Assembly: GCF_003627815.1 (NCBI RefSeq) | Contig: NZ_CP032698.1 | Coordinates: 4,092,001 to 4,156,000, forward strand | Length of the DNA: 64,000 bases | Origin: Streptomyces hundungensis | GTDB lineage: Bacteria > Actinomycetota > Actinomycetes > Streptomycetales > Streptomycetaceae | Direction of reading: 5' to 3' | Shown here: positions 17,097-30,134 of the stretch, in pieces | Numbering within the stretch: the stretch's first letter is position 1 | Layout of the letters: the number at the start of each line of letters is the position of its first letter | Position numbers and translations under genes: made by a program | The notes under the pieces: model-generated | What the model was told of the DNA's origin: nothing | Database searches by the model: none | What the model saw: only the letters and a program-made list of their open reading frames with translations

Positions 17097-17645
17097 CTAC
17101 GGCCGCCCGATCTCCATCTCCAGATCGTGCCGGCCGTCCTCGGACAGCAATGCGGTGACGCCGGTCGCCACGAAGCCGGCCTTGCGGTAGAAGGCCTGGG
17201 CTCGCGGATTGTCCTCGTGCACGAAGAGACGAGCCCGGTGCAGACGCGGCTCCTCCAGCGACCAGGCCCACTCCAGCGCGCCCGCGAACAGCAGCTCGGT
17301 CAGCCCGGTCCCCCGGAACTCCTGCCGCACGAACACGCCCACGAGATGCGCCTGTGCCGTGTCGACCCGGGCCCCGAAAATGTCGTCCGCACCCTCGGCC
17401 TCGACGAGCACGGCAACGGTGCCGGCCCACTCCCCGTCGGGCCCCTCAGCGACGAACTGCCGTACGGAGTTCCCCTGCGAAGCCCTCTCCGCCCGCTCCT
17501 GCCAGAACGAGTCGGGCTGCGCGGACGCGTTCTGCCAGGTATCCATGAAGGCCACGGGAGCCGCGGGATCGGCAAGCGCGGCCAATCTCAGCTCTTTGAG
17601 CTTCCGCCACTCATCGGCGCGTACGGGGCGTATGACGTGCTGCAT
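17097..17645 (-). CDS. GNAT-family N-acetyltransferase
   Basis: A 182-residue acetyltransferase. The acetyl-CoA binding core is seen as 'HLVGVFVRQEFRGTGLTELLFAGALEWA' (motif A, with R/Q-x-x-G-x-G/A as RGTGL) and 'RLFVHEDNPRAQAFYRKAGF' (motif B). The substrate cannot be read from sequence. Start 17645 (MQHVIRPV) follows AGGATCTCCCC; the frame is open to 17684, but that extension would enter the rRNA terminator. It lies just downstream of the rRNA operon on the same strand and converges with the response regulator. Confidence 0.85.
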   Translation of the reverse strand: MQHVIRPVRADEWRKLKELRLAALADPAAPVAFMDTWQNASAQPDSFWQERAERASQGNSVRQFVAEGPDGEWAGTVAVLVEAEGADDIFGARVDTAQAHLVGVFVRQEFRGTGLTELLFAGALEWAWSLEEPRLHRARLFVHEDNPRAQAFYRKAGFVATGVTALLSEDGRHDLEMEIGRP

Positions 17646-17667
17646 GGGGAGATCCTGCCACAACGCG

Positions 17668-17713
17668 AAAAAGCCCCGCACCATGACCGTATTTCTACGG
17701 TCTGGTGCGGGGC
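17668..17713 (-). terminator. rRNA operon terminator
   Basis: A long hairpin (GCCCCGCACCA paired with TGGTGCGGGGC, continued by ACCGT/ACGGT) follows the 5S gene, and on the minus strand it is followed by five T residues. This is a classic intrinsic terminator. Confidence 0.9.
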
Positions 17714-17728
17714 TTTCCCCTAAAATTT

Positions 17729-17847
17729 GTTCGGCGGCGTCCTACTCTCCCACAGGGTCCCCCCTGAAGTACCATCGGCGCTGAAAGGCTTAGCTTCCGG
17801 GTTCGGAATGTAACCGGGCGTTTCCCTAACGCTATGACCACCGAAAC
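17729..17847 (-). rRNA. rrf: 5S ribosomal RNA
   Basis: About 119 nt read on the minus strand, starting GTTTCGGTGGTCATAGCG and ending GGACGCCGCCGAAC, with complementary ends forming helix I. It is the last gene of the operon, about 90 nt after 23S. Confidence 0.95.
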
Positions 17848-17936
17848 ACTATGAAGTTGAACTCGACCGGCACACACCCCATCAGGGCATGCGGGAGTTC
17901 ATTGCTTCAGAACAAACACAGTGGACGCGAGCAACT

Positions 17937-22867
<4,931 letters not shown>

Positions 22868-23100
22868 ATGTTTACCCGTAATCGGGTGCACACATCACGT
22901 AAGAGCGGGACGGAACCACCGGAATAAGGTGGCCCGTCCACAGCGTCCTCGCTGTGTAATCGCCTGCCGACCGTGAAGGTCGACAGGACTTTTCAAAGGA
23001 ACCTCGATCCACCGGAGTGGATACGGGGTTGTCAATCTGGCGTTGACTTTTGGCACGCTGTTGAGTTCTCAAGGAACGGACGCTTCCTTTGTACTCACCC
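22868..23100 (-). promoter_or_regulatory. rRNA leader with antitermination/processing elements
   Basis: The pre-16S leader. On the minus strand it contains CCTTGAGAACTCAACAGCG (around 23053-23075), an actinobacterial rrn leader element in which TTGAG and CTCAA can pair; such elements are linked to antitermination and precursor processing. A TTGACA is also present near 23030, with no clear -10 partner. Confidence 0.65.
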
Positions 23101-23147
23101 TCTCGGGCTTTCCTCCGGGCGCTTCCCTTCGGTATTTCGTGTTCCCG

Positions 23148-23323
23148 ACTCTATCAGACGCTTTCGTGTCCGATTTCCTCGGCGCCTTTCCGGTTCTCCC
23201 TCTCGGGTTTCCCTTTCCGGCGGTTCCGACTCTATCAGATCCTTTCGGGCCTGATTCCCGGTCTCCCGGGGCCAAGTCGGCTTGTCTTCACGGCTGTTGG
23301 GCCGTTCGGACTCCCCAACCCTA
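23148..23323 (-). promoter_or_regulatory. Tandem rRNA promoters (-10 boxes at 23148, 23229, 23318)
   Basis: Three -10-like hexamers are read on the minus strand: TAGGGT (23318-23323) and two TAGAGT boxes (23229-23234 and 23148-23153). The last two lie in duplicated segments of the form CGAAAG..TCTGATAGAGTCGG. The -35 regions are weak, as is common for secondary rrn promoters in Streptomyces. Confidence 0.6.
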
Positions 23324-23489
23324 GCGGACTTTTCCCGGTAACCCGTAATCGGGGCTGTCGGGCCCGATCGAAATGAATTCGGCATGCCGAAAACAATCCC
23401 GGTCGGGAGATCGTGCTGAGTTGGGTGGCCGCAGAGTCTGCGGCGGACGGTCGTTGCAGAACCGTATCGGCTCCGCGACAACTCGAAGA

Positions 23490-23518
23490 ACCTTACGGAT
23501 CGGGACGGGCTGTGTCAA
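23490..23518 (-). promoter_or_regulatory. rRNA promoter P1 (TTGACA-N17-TAAGGT)
   Basis: On the minus strand, TTGACA (23513-23518) and TAAGGT (23490-23495) are separated by exactly 17 bp. This is the best housekeeping-type promoter in the window and the most upstream of the rRNA promoters. Confidence 0.8.
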
Positions 23519-23581
23519 CCCCGGGTCCCGGGCTCCTGTCCAGTGGTTTTTCTGTCCAGCGGTTTTTGCCGGTCGGTTGCC

Positions 23582-24148
23582 TCAGTCGAGGTCGGTGAGG
23601 CGGCCGCCCGCGTCCGGCTGGGCGTGCTCCACCCTGCGCAGGAGGCGGATCAGCATCTCGCCGAGGACGCCGCGCTCCTGCGGGGAGAGGTCCTGGAGGA
23701 GGTCCTCCTCGAAGTCGCTGGCCATGCGCATGGCCTCCAGCCACTTCGTGCGGCCCTCGTCGGTGAGCTCGACGATGACGCGGACCCGGTTGTTCTCGTC
23801 GCGGTCGCGCGTCACCAGGCCCTCGCCGGCCATGCGGTCGATGCGGTGGGTCATGGCGGCGGGGGTGAGGCCGAGGCGCTTGGCGAGTTCGCCGGGGCCC
23901 AGGCGGTAGGGCTCGCCCGCGAGCAGCAGGGTCTTGAGGACTTCCCACTCGGCGTTGCTGATGCCGAGGGCGGCGACCTGTCGGCCGTACGCCACGTTCA
24001 TCCGGCGGTTCAGGCGGCCGAGCGCCGAGACCACCTTCTCCACCTGGGGGTCGAGGTCGCGGTACTCCCGCTGGTACGCGGCGATCTGCTCGTCGAGGGT
24101 CGGCTCCTGGGGGCCGTCGGGCTCGGTGGGCTCGGTGGTCTCAGCCAT
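23582..24148 (-). CDS. MarR-family transcriptional regulator
   Basis: A 188-residue winged-helix repressor. The HTH (GPGELAKRLGLTPAAMTHRIDRM) and the wing (GLVTRDRDENNRVRVIVELTDEGR) are clear, flanked by dimerisation helices. The start at 24148 (MAETTEP) removes an unlikely 48-residue extension. It is divergent from the MFS transporter gene with 161 bp between, which contains a promoter and a small palindrome, so it most likely represses the transporter and itself in response to a small molecule. That link is by arrangement only. Confidence 0.9.
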   Translation of the reverse strand: MAETTEPTEPDGPQEPTLDEQIAAYQREYRDLDPQVEKVVSALGRLNRRMNVAYGRQVAALGISNAEWEVLKTLLLAGEPYRLGPGELAKRLGLTPAAMTHRIDRMAGEGLVTRDRDENNRVRVIVELTDEGRTKWLEAMRMASDFEEDLLQDLSPQERGVLGEMLIRLLRRVEHAQPDAGGRLTDLD

Positions 24149-24187
24149 GTCGCGAGTATGGCACGGGGGCCGTTGGCGTCTAAGTCC

Positions 24188-24216
24188 TTGAGTGTGTATT
24201 GTTAAGGATCTAATTT
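24188..24216 (+). promoter_or_regulatory. Promoter of the MFS gene (TTGAGT-N17-TAATTT)
   Basis: TTGAGT (24188-24193) and TAATTT (24211-24216) are separated by 17 bp in an unusually AT-rich stretch between the divergent MarR and MFS genes, reading toward the transporter. Confidence 0.65.
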
Positions 24217-24222
24217 TAGTGT

Positions 24223-24233
24223 TGAAGTCTTCA
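24223..24233. promoter_or_regulatory. Palindrome TGAAGTCTTCA at the MFS transcription start
   Basis: A perfect 5-1-5 inverted repeat lies about seven bases after the -10 box, where a bound repressor would block transcription. It is a candidate MarR operator. Confidence 0.45.
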
Positions 24234-24309
24234 GATCTGAGCCCTACACGTTCGAGCCCTTCGCTCACGTCCGAGGGCGTCGGGTTCTCCAAGCTTCCGG
24301 ATACCCAAG

Positions 24310-25611
24310 GTGGTGAGTGTGACCAAGGCGATGGGTGCAGCGATGCGCCGGATCCAGGCAGGCAACGCGCTGAGCGCGTTTGGACTCGGGTTCACCGTTC
24401 CGTACCTCTATGTCTATGTGGCCCAGGTGCGTGACCTGGGTGCGACCACGGCCGGTGTCGTGCTCGCCGTCTTCGCGATGGCCGCGCTCGTGGTGCTGCC
24501 GTTCACCGGTCGGGTCATCGACCGGCGTGGGCCGCTGCCGGTCCTGGTCGGCGCCGCGGTGCTCGCCTCCGCCGGTGCGCTCAGCATGGGCTTCGCCTCC
24601 AGCGTGCCTGCCGCCGTGGCGTCGGCCGCGCTGCTCGGCGCCGGGACCGCCGTGATGCAGCCGGCGCTCGCGACGATGATCGTCTGGTGCTCCGGGCCCG
24701 CGACCCGCACCCGCGCCTTCGCCCTCCAGTTCTTCCTTCAGAACCTGGGCCTCGGCATCGGCGGTCTCATCGGCGGGCAGCTCGTCGACCAGAGCCGCCC
24801 CGCCAGCTTCACCCTCCTCTTCTCCATCGAAGCGGTGATGTTCCTGGTGCTCGCGGGCGTCGCGGGTTCCGCGAAGATGCCGCGCTCGATGCCCCTTTCG
24901 GACGCGCGTCCCACGGGTGAGCAGGGCGCGGGCGTTGGGATCCGGGCGATCCTCGGGCACCGGGCGATGGTCCAGCTGTGTGTGCTCGGCTTCGTGGTGT
25001 TCTTCGCCTGCTACGGGCAGTTCGAGTCCGGTCTCGCGGCGTACGGCACCGAGGCCGCCGGGATCCAGCCCTCGACGCTGGGGATCGCACTGGCCGCCAA
25101 CACGGCCGTCATCGTGGTCGCGCAGTTCCTGGTGCTGAAGTTCGTGGAGCGCCGGCGCCGCAGCCGGGTCATCGCGGCCGTGGGTCTCATCTGGGCGTTC
25201 GCGTGGATCGTCGCCGGGTACGCCGGGCTCGGCCACGGCAGCCAGGCCATGGCGACCGCCGCCTTCGTGTCGACGTACGCGCTGTTCGGTCTGGGCGAGG
25301 CCATGCTGTCGCCGACCGTGGCGCCGCTGGTCGCCGATCTCGCGCCCGAGTCGATGGTCGGGCAGTACAACTCGGCGTTCGCGCTGGTCAAGCAGCTCGC
25401 GCTGGCCGTCGGTCCGGCTGTGGGCGGGCCCATGGGGGCCGCGCTGCACGGGCCGTACATCGTGACGTTCGTGCTGTTCTCGCTCGGGATCACCGTGCTC
25501 GCGCTGCGGCTCGGCAAGGGGCTGACGCCGGCGCAGGACCAGCCGGTGCTCGCGGCCGCCTCGCGCGTGGTCTCGGTGCACAAGCCCGAGCCGACGCCCG
25601 CCAACGCGTAA
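24310..25611 (+). CDS. MFS transporter, probable drug/metabolite exporter
   Basis: A 433-residue major facilitator protein with about 12 hydrophobic helices. The loop 2-3 segment 'GRVIDRRGPLPVLVG' is the family's conserved GxxxDRxGR-like motif. A MarR partner gene and this topology suggest an exporter, with proton-driven efflux of an unknown compound. The start is a GTG; 24310 is the first of three close candidates (24310, 24313, 24319), and GTG 24319 has the better-spaced AAGG. No fusion or truncation is seen. Confidence 0.88.
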   Translation: MVSVTKAMGAAMRRIQAGNALSAFGLGFTVPYLYVYVAQVRDLGATTAGVVLAVFAMAALVVLPFTGRVIDRRGPLPVLVGAAVLASAGALSMGFASSVPAAVASAALLGAGTAVMQPALATMIVWCSGPATRTRAFALQFFLQNLGLGIGGLIGGQLVDQSRPASFTLLFSIEAVMFLVLAGVAGSAKMPRSMPLSDARPTGEQGAGVGIRAILGHRAMVQLCVLGFVVFFACYGQFESGLAAYGTEAAGIQPSTLGIALAANTAVIVVAQFLVLKFVERRRRSRVIAAVGLIWAFAWIVAGYAGLGHGSQAMATAAFVSTYALFGLGEAMLSPTVAPLVADLAPESMVGQYNSAFALVKQLALAVGPAVGGPMGAALHGPYIVTFVLFSLGITVLALRLGKGLTPAQDQPVLAAASRVVSVHKPEPTPANA

Positions 25612-25622
25612 AGCACACGCCC

Positions 25623-27266
25623 CTAACCGGGCAGCGCGAACTCGCACCACACCGCTTTGCCGCCGCCCGGTGTGCGGCGCGAACCCCAGGACGAGGCGAT
25701 CGTCGCGACGATCGAGATGCCTCGTCCTGCTTCGTCCGCGGGGTCGGCGCGGCGGCGGCGCGGCAGATGGTCGTCGCCGTCCGTCACCTCGATGATCAGC
25801 CGGCGGTCGGTGCGGCGCAGTCTCAGGCGCATCGGCGGGGTGCCGTGCTGGAGCGAGTTGGCGACCAGCTCGCTCACGGCGAGGACGCCCAGGTCACGCA
25901 GCTCCACCGGGAAGCGCCAGGAGGACAGGACCCCCGAGGCGAACGCCCGGGCGCGGGGCGCGGCCTCGATGCCGCCCAGCAGGTCGAGGGCCGCGTTGTG
26001 GAACAACTCCGCGGCATGGCCGGTGCGGGCGGGGTGCTGGCAGACCAGGACCGCCACGTCGTCGTCGTGTTCGGCGGTGACTCCGAGGGCGCGCAGCAGC
26101 CGGTCGCACACCACCTGCGGGGTGCCGACCGCGCCGGACAAGGCGCGTTCCAGCGCGGCCACGCCCTCGTCGATGTCCTCCCTGCGGCGCTCGACCAGGC
26201 CGTCCGTGTACAGGACGGCGGTGGCGCCGGGGGGCAGGGCGATCGAGCCGGAGGTGTGCAGCCAGCCGCCGGTGCCGAGCGGGGGGCCCGTCGGGTCCTC
26301 GGCGCGGTGGACGGTGCCGTCCTCATGGCGTACGAGCACGGGCAGATGGCCCGCCGACGCGTACACCAGGCGGCCCTCGTTGGGGTCGTGCACGGCGTAG
26401 ACACAGGTGGCGATCTGGCTGGCGTCGATCTCGGCGGCCAGCCCGTCCAGGAGCTGGAGCACCTCGTGCGGGGGCAGGTCCAGGCGCGCGTACGCCCTTA
26501 CCGCGGTGCGGAGTTGACCCATGACGGCGGCCGCGCGGACGCCCCGGCCCATCACGTCGCCGATGACCAGCGCGGTGCGTCCGGCGCCGAGGGTGATCAC
26601 GTCGTACCAGTCGCCGCCGACCGCCGCGTCGGTGCCGCCGGGCTGGTAGGTGGCGGCCACCCGCAGGTCGTCGGGTTGTTCCAGCTCCTGCGGGAGCAGG
26701 GAGCGCTGGAGGGTGACGGCGGTCTCGCGGTGCCGGCGTTCGCTGGCGCGCAGCCGCTCGGCGGCCTCGGCGTGGTCGGTGACGTCGGCGGCGTAGACCA
26801 GCACACCGCCTTCGGCGTGGTTGGGGATGGTCACCGGGGTGCACGTCACCGTGTACGAACCGGCGCTCTGGGTCTTGCGGGACTTCACCGTGCGGGACGT
26901 TCCGCTGCGCAGCACCTGGTCCATCAGCGGGAGCAGGCCGAGCTCGTCGAGCTCGGGCAGCGTCTTGGCGGCCGGAGCGCCGAGCGGGCGGACACCGAAG
27001 GCCGCGGCGTACGCGTCGTTCACGTACGCCACGCGGTGTTCGGGGCCGTGCACGAGCGCGACCAGGGCGGGGAGCTGGCCGAGGACGTCGCGCACCGAGA
27101 GGTCGTCGAGGACCGGGGGCTCGGCCGCTTCGTCGGTGTCGTCGGTCCAGGGCTCCGGCTGCGACCCGGATTCGCCGCGGGCCGCGGGCACGGAGCCCCG
27201 GTCGGTCCGTGCTGCGGCGCGGCGTTGCGTACCGGGGAGCCGGGCGCTCCAACGCGTGAAGTTCAC
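25623..27266 (-). CDS. PAS - SpoIIE-type PP2C phosphatase - HATPase signalling protein
   Basis: A roughly 547-residue cytoplasmic regulator. A PAS-like domain (about 50-160, PALVALVHGPEHRVAYVNDAYAAAFG read in parts) precedes a short coiled linker, a PP2C/SpoIIE phosphatase (GGDWYDVI, VIGDVMGRGV, LYTDGLVERR, DDDVAVLV, the metal-binding Asp residues), and a C-terminal HATPase_c domain of the anti-sigma type (SELVANSLQHG). Such proteins reverse or impose phosphorylation on anti-anti-sigma factors. Start GTG 27266 (VNFTRW) is preferred over GTG 27371 because an inverted repeat occupies the latter. Confidence 0.85.
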   Translation of the reverse strand: MNFTRWSARLPGTQRRAAARTDRGSVPAARGESGSQPEPWTDDTDEAAEPPVLDDLSVRDVLGQLPALVALVHGPEHRVAYVNDAYAAAFGVRPLGAPAAKTLPELDELGLLPLMDQVLRSGTSRTVKSRKTQSAGSYTVTCTPVTIPNHAEGGVLVYAADVTDHAEAAERLRASERRHRETAVTLQRSLLPQELEQPDDLRVAATYQPGGTDAAVGGDWYDVITLGAGRTALVIGDVMGRGVRAAAVMGQLRTAVRAYARLDLPPHEVLQLLDGLAAEIDASQIATCVYAVHDPNEGRLVYASAGHLPVLVRHEDGTVHRAEDPTGPPLGTGGWLHTSGSIALPPGATAVLYTDGLVERRREDIDEGVAALERALSGAVGTPQVVCDRLLRALGVTAEHDDDVAVLVCQHPARTGHAAELFHNAALDLLGGIEAAPRARAFASGVLSSWRFPVELRDLGVLAVSELVANSLQHGTPPMRLRLRRTDRRLIIEVTDGDDHLPRRRRADPADEAGRGISIVATIASSWGSRRTPGGGKAVWCEFALPG

Positions 27267-27366
27267 GGTGTTCCAAGCCTCGTGTGTTGCTGCGGGTGCT
27301 GTGCTGCCGGTGCTGGTGCGGTGCTGGGCCGCTGGATCACTCTGTGCAGGTGTGGGTCCACCTATG

Positions 27367-27385
27367 GTCACACGCCCAGTGTGAC
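27367..27385. terminator. Inverted repeat GTCACAC-N5-GTGTGAC
   Basis: A perfect 7-bp-arm hairpin lies between the NDH-2-like gene and the phosphatase gene, followed on the + side by a smaller CTGAC/GTCAG repeat. It could be a terminator for the upstream minus-strand gene or an operator for the phosphatase gene. Confidence 0.45.
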
Positions 27386-27402
27386 GGACCGCACTGACAG
27401 CG

Positions 27403-28773
27403 TCAGGTGTCCTGGGGGGCGGGGCCCTTGCCGGGCGGGCCGCCGCCCGCGGCGATCTCGAACTCGGCGCGCGGATGTTCCAGCGAGCCGAGCGAGACGA
27501 TCTCGCGTTTGAACAGTCCGGCCAGGGTCCATTCGGCGAGCACCCGGGCCTTGCGGTTGAAGGTCGGGACGCGGCTCAGATGGTAGGCGCGGTGCATGAA
27601 CCAGGCCGGGTAGCCCTTGAGTTTGCGACCGTAGACGTGGGCGACGCCCTTGTGCAGTCCGAGGGAGGCGACCGAGCCGGCGTAACTGTGCCGGTACTCC
27701 ACCGGCTCTCCGCCCCGTACGGCGGCGGCGACGTTCTCGGCGAGGACCTTGGCCTGGCGCACGGCGTGCTGCGCGTTGGGCGCGCACTCCTTGCCCTTCT
27801 CCCGCGAGGTCAGGTCGGGGACGGCGGCCGCGTCGCCGCCCGCCCACGCATGGTCGGTGCCGGCGACGCGGAGCTGGGCCGTGCACTCGATGCGGCCGCG
27901 CTCGTTCAGGGGCAGATCGGTGGCGGCGAGGAGCGGCGCGGGCTTGACGCCGGCCGTCCACACGACGGTACGGGTGGGGAAGCGGGCGCCGTCGCTGAGG
28001 ACGGCGATCCGGTTCTCGCAGCTGTCGAGCCGGGTCTCCAGGCGGACGTCGATGTTGCGGGAGCGCAGCTCGCGGATGGCGTACCGGCCCATCTCCTCGC
28101 CGACCTCGGGCAGGATGCGGTCACTTGCCTCGACGAGGATCCACTTCAGGTCCTCGGGCCGGATGTTGTGGTAGTAGCGGGCGGTGTAGCGCGCCATGTC
28201 CTCCAGCTCGGCGAGCGCCTCGACGCCCGCGTAGCCACCGCCGACGACGACGAAGGTGAGGGCGGCGTCGCGGACCGCGGGGTCGCGCGTCGAGGAGGCG
28301 ATGTCCATCTGCTCGATGACGTGGTTGCGCAGGCCGATGGCCTCCTCGACCGTCTTGAAGCCGATCGCGTAGTCGGCGAGGCCGGGCACCGGCAGGGTGC
28401 GCGAGATGGACCCGGGTGCGATGACGAGTTCGTCGTACGTCAGGCGGATGGCGCCGGTGCCGTCCTCGGGCGAGGCGAGCGTGGTGACGGTGGCGGTGCG
28501 GTGCGCGTGGTCGATGCGGTCGGCCTCGCCGATGACGATCCGGCACTTGTCCAGGACGCGGCGCAGCGGCACCACGACGTGGCGCGGCGAGATGTTCCCG
28601 GCCGCCGCTTCGGGCAGGAACGGCTGGTACGTCATATACGGGTCCGGCGCCACCACGGTGATCTCGGCCGTCCCGGCGCGCAGCTCGGTCTTGAGCTTGC
28701 GTTGCAGGCGCAGCGCCGTGTACATCCCGACGTATCCGCCGCCGACCACGAGAATGCGTACAGGTTCTGTCAC
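27403..28773 (-). CDS. NAD(P)/FAD-dependent oxidoreductase, NDH-2 like
   Basis: A 456-residue two-dinucleotide-fold flavoprotein. The FAD site is ILVVGGGYVGMYTALRLQ near the start, the NADH site is TFVVVGGGYAGVEALAELE, and a second FAD segment is HAWAGGDAAAVPD. Membrane-bound type II NADH dehydrogenases pass electrons to menaquinone without pumping protons; the C-terminal part (YPAWFMHRAYHLSRVPTFNRK) is amphipathic and could attach to the membrane. GTG 28773 (VTEPVRI) is chosen at the beginning of homology. GGAGG lies unusually close to it, so GTG 28809 or ATG 28872 remain possible. Confidence 0.85.
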   Translation of the reverse strand: MTEPVRILVVGGGYVGMYTALRLQRKLKTELRAGTAEITVVAPDPYMTYQPFLPEAAAGNISPRHVVVPLRRVLDKCRIVIGEADRIDHAHRTATVTTLASPEDGTGAIRLTYDELVIAPGSISRTLPVPGLADYAIGFKTVEEAIGLRNHVIEQMDIASSTRDPAVRDAALTFVVVGGGYAGVEALAELEDMARYTARYYHNIRPEDLKWILVEASDRILPEVGEEMGRYAIRELRSRNIDVRLETRLDSCENRIAVLSDGARFPTRTVVWTAGVKPAPLLAATDLPLNERGRIECTAQLRVAGTDHAWAGGDAAAVPDLTSREKGKECAPNAQHAVRQAKVLAENVAAAVRGGEPVEYRHSYAGSVASLGLHKGVAHVYGRKLKGYPAWFMHRAYHLSRVPTFNRKARVLAEWTLAGLFKREIVSLGSLEHPRAEFEIAAGGGPPGKGPAPQDT

Positions 28774-28982
28774 CTCCCCATGACGCAACGGGCCTCGGGC
28801 TTTGTCCACAGGCTCGACAAATTGTGTGACTGGGGAAAGCCGACGCCGCGGACGGCGCACCCTTTCGGCCATGAGGTGATTTCCGCAGGTCAACGGGTGA
28901 GTGACACGTGATCGACAAGGTCCGATTCGGTTGGGTTTCGGTCCTTGGTCCGATCGGGCGGCACGCTGTGCGGAAGAACCTC

Positions 28983-29011
28983 TTCTGAATTGAGCCGGGC
29001 TCAACTATGTT
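28983..29011 (+). promoter_or_regulatory. Promoter of the TetR gene with embedded operator
   Basis: TTCTGA (28983-28988) and TATGTT (29006-29011) are 17 bp apart and read toward the TetR gene. A perfect palindrome, TTGAGCC-G-GGCTCAA (28990-29004), fills the spacer, the classic place for a repressor. The rest of the 326-bp divergent region with the NDH-2-like gene shows no gene. Confidence 0.6.
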
Positions 29012-29099
29012 CGTATCCCGTCGGGTGTCGGATCAGGGACCGGTCCTCGACTGTCAGGGCGGGGAGTCTCCGGGGGGAGACGTTATAACCGGGGGATAA

Positions 29100-29924
29100 A
29101 TGCACATTCAGGACTCTCATTGGCAGACCGCCGTCGCGTCGTCCGACGGCCATGGCCGCGTGGGTACGGCTCCGGGCGCGGGCGGATCGCGTTCCGCGCC
29201 GCTGCGGGTGGACGCCCAGCGCAACCTCGAACATGTGCTGCGCGCGGCGCGCGAGGTGTTCGGCGAACTCGGTTACGGGGCGCCGATGGAGGACGTGGCG
29301 CGCCGGGCGCGGGTCGGGGTGGGCACCGTCTACCGCCGCTTCCCCAGCAAGGACGTGCTGGTGCGCCGGATAGCCGAGGAGGAGACCTCGCGCCTGACCG
29401 ACCAGGCGCGCACGGCGCTCGGCCAGGAGAACGAGCCCTGGTCCGCGCTCTCCCGCTTCCTGCGCACGTCGGTGGCGTCGGGCGCGGGCCGGCTGCTTCC
29501 GCCGCAGGTGCTGCGGGTCGGCGTGGACGCCGAGGAGACCGAGGGCGTACGTCCCGAGGCGCCCCGGGACGAGACATCGCGGCCCGACGGCGTCCGGGAC
29601 GGGTTCGACGAGGCGCGGGTGCCGCAGCAGCGCCAGGTCGGCTCCGCCGAGCAGGGTGCGGCCTGGGGCCGGGTCATCGCGCAGCGGACCGCGCCGGAGC
29701 AGGAGCTGGACGACCCGGGAGCGGCCGAGCTGCTCGACGTGGTGGGGCAGTTGGTGGACCGGGCGCGTGCGGCGGGCGAGCTGCGCGTTGATGTGACCGT
29801 CGCCGATGTGCTCCTGGTGATAGCCACGGCGGCGCCGTCGCTGCCCGACGCCAACCAGCAGGCCGCGGCCTCGTCGCGACTGCTCGACATCCTCCTCGAA
29901 GGACTGCGTTCGCGCCCGTCCTGA
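29100..29924 (+). CDS. TetR-family transcriptional regulator
   Basis: A 274-residue regulator with a TetR N-terminal HTH (LRAAREVFGELGYGAPMEDVARRARVGVGTVYRRFPSKDVLVRR read in parts, about residues 42-90). The C-terminal ligand domain is longer than usual and has a charged, Glu/Arg-rich insertion (about 130-180, EETEGVRPEAPRDE...). ATG 29100 is preceded by GGGGGATAA. It is divergent from the NDH-2-like gene, and a palindrome in its own promoter suggests autoregulation. The ligand is unknown. Confidence 0.88.
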   Translation: MHIQDSHWQTAVASSDGHGRVGTAPGAGGSRSAPLRVDAQRNLEHVLRAAREVFGELGYGAPMEDVARRARVGVGTVYRRFPSKDVLVRRIAEEETSRLTDQARTALGQENEPWSALSRFLRTSVASGAGRLLPPQVLRVGVDAEETEGVRPEAPRDETSRPDGVRDGFDEARVPQQRQVGSAEQGAAWGRVIAQRTAPEQELDDPGAAELLDVVGQLVDRARAAGELRVDVTVADVLLVIATAAPSLPDANQQAAASSRLLDILLEGLRSRPS

Positions 29925-29928
29925 CTCT

Positions 29929-29955
29929 CAACTCGCTTACAAAATGGGCGAGTTG
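29929..29955 (+). terminator. Terminator-like hairpin after the TetR gene
   Basis: CAACTCGC paired with GCGAGTTG around an 11-nt loop, starting five bases after the stop codon. There is no T-run, as is common for Streptomyces terminators. Confidence 0.6.
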
Positions 29956-30134
29956 GAGTTCAGTCCGGTCCGTCTCCAGCCGTCGAGCCTTCCCCGAACG
30001 AGTGACGGCTAGTGCTCGGGTGCGGTAAGTCTCCCCGGATGAGTGGTTGCCGGGCCTGAGGCTCGGCTCCGCCTGCGCTCTGTGGCACGCTTGCCCGGTG
30101 GTCGGGTCTGAGCGTGCTTACGGGAGCTTCCGCT

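Noticed and set aside
24978..27512. 844-codon + strand frame across the MFS and phosphatase genes
   Set aside because: Out of frame with the transporter and antisense to the phosphatase; low-complexity composition.
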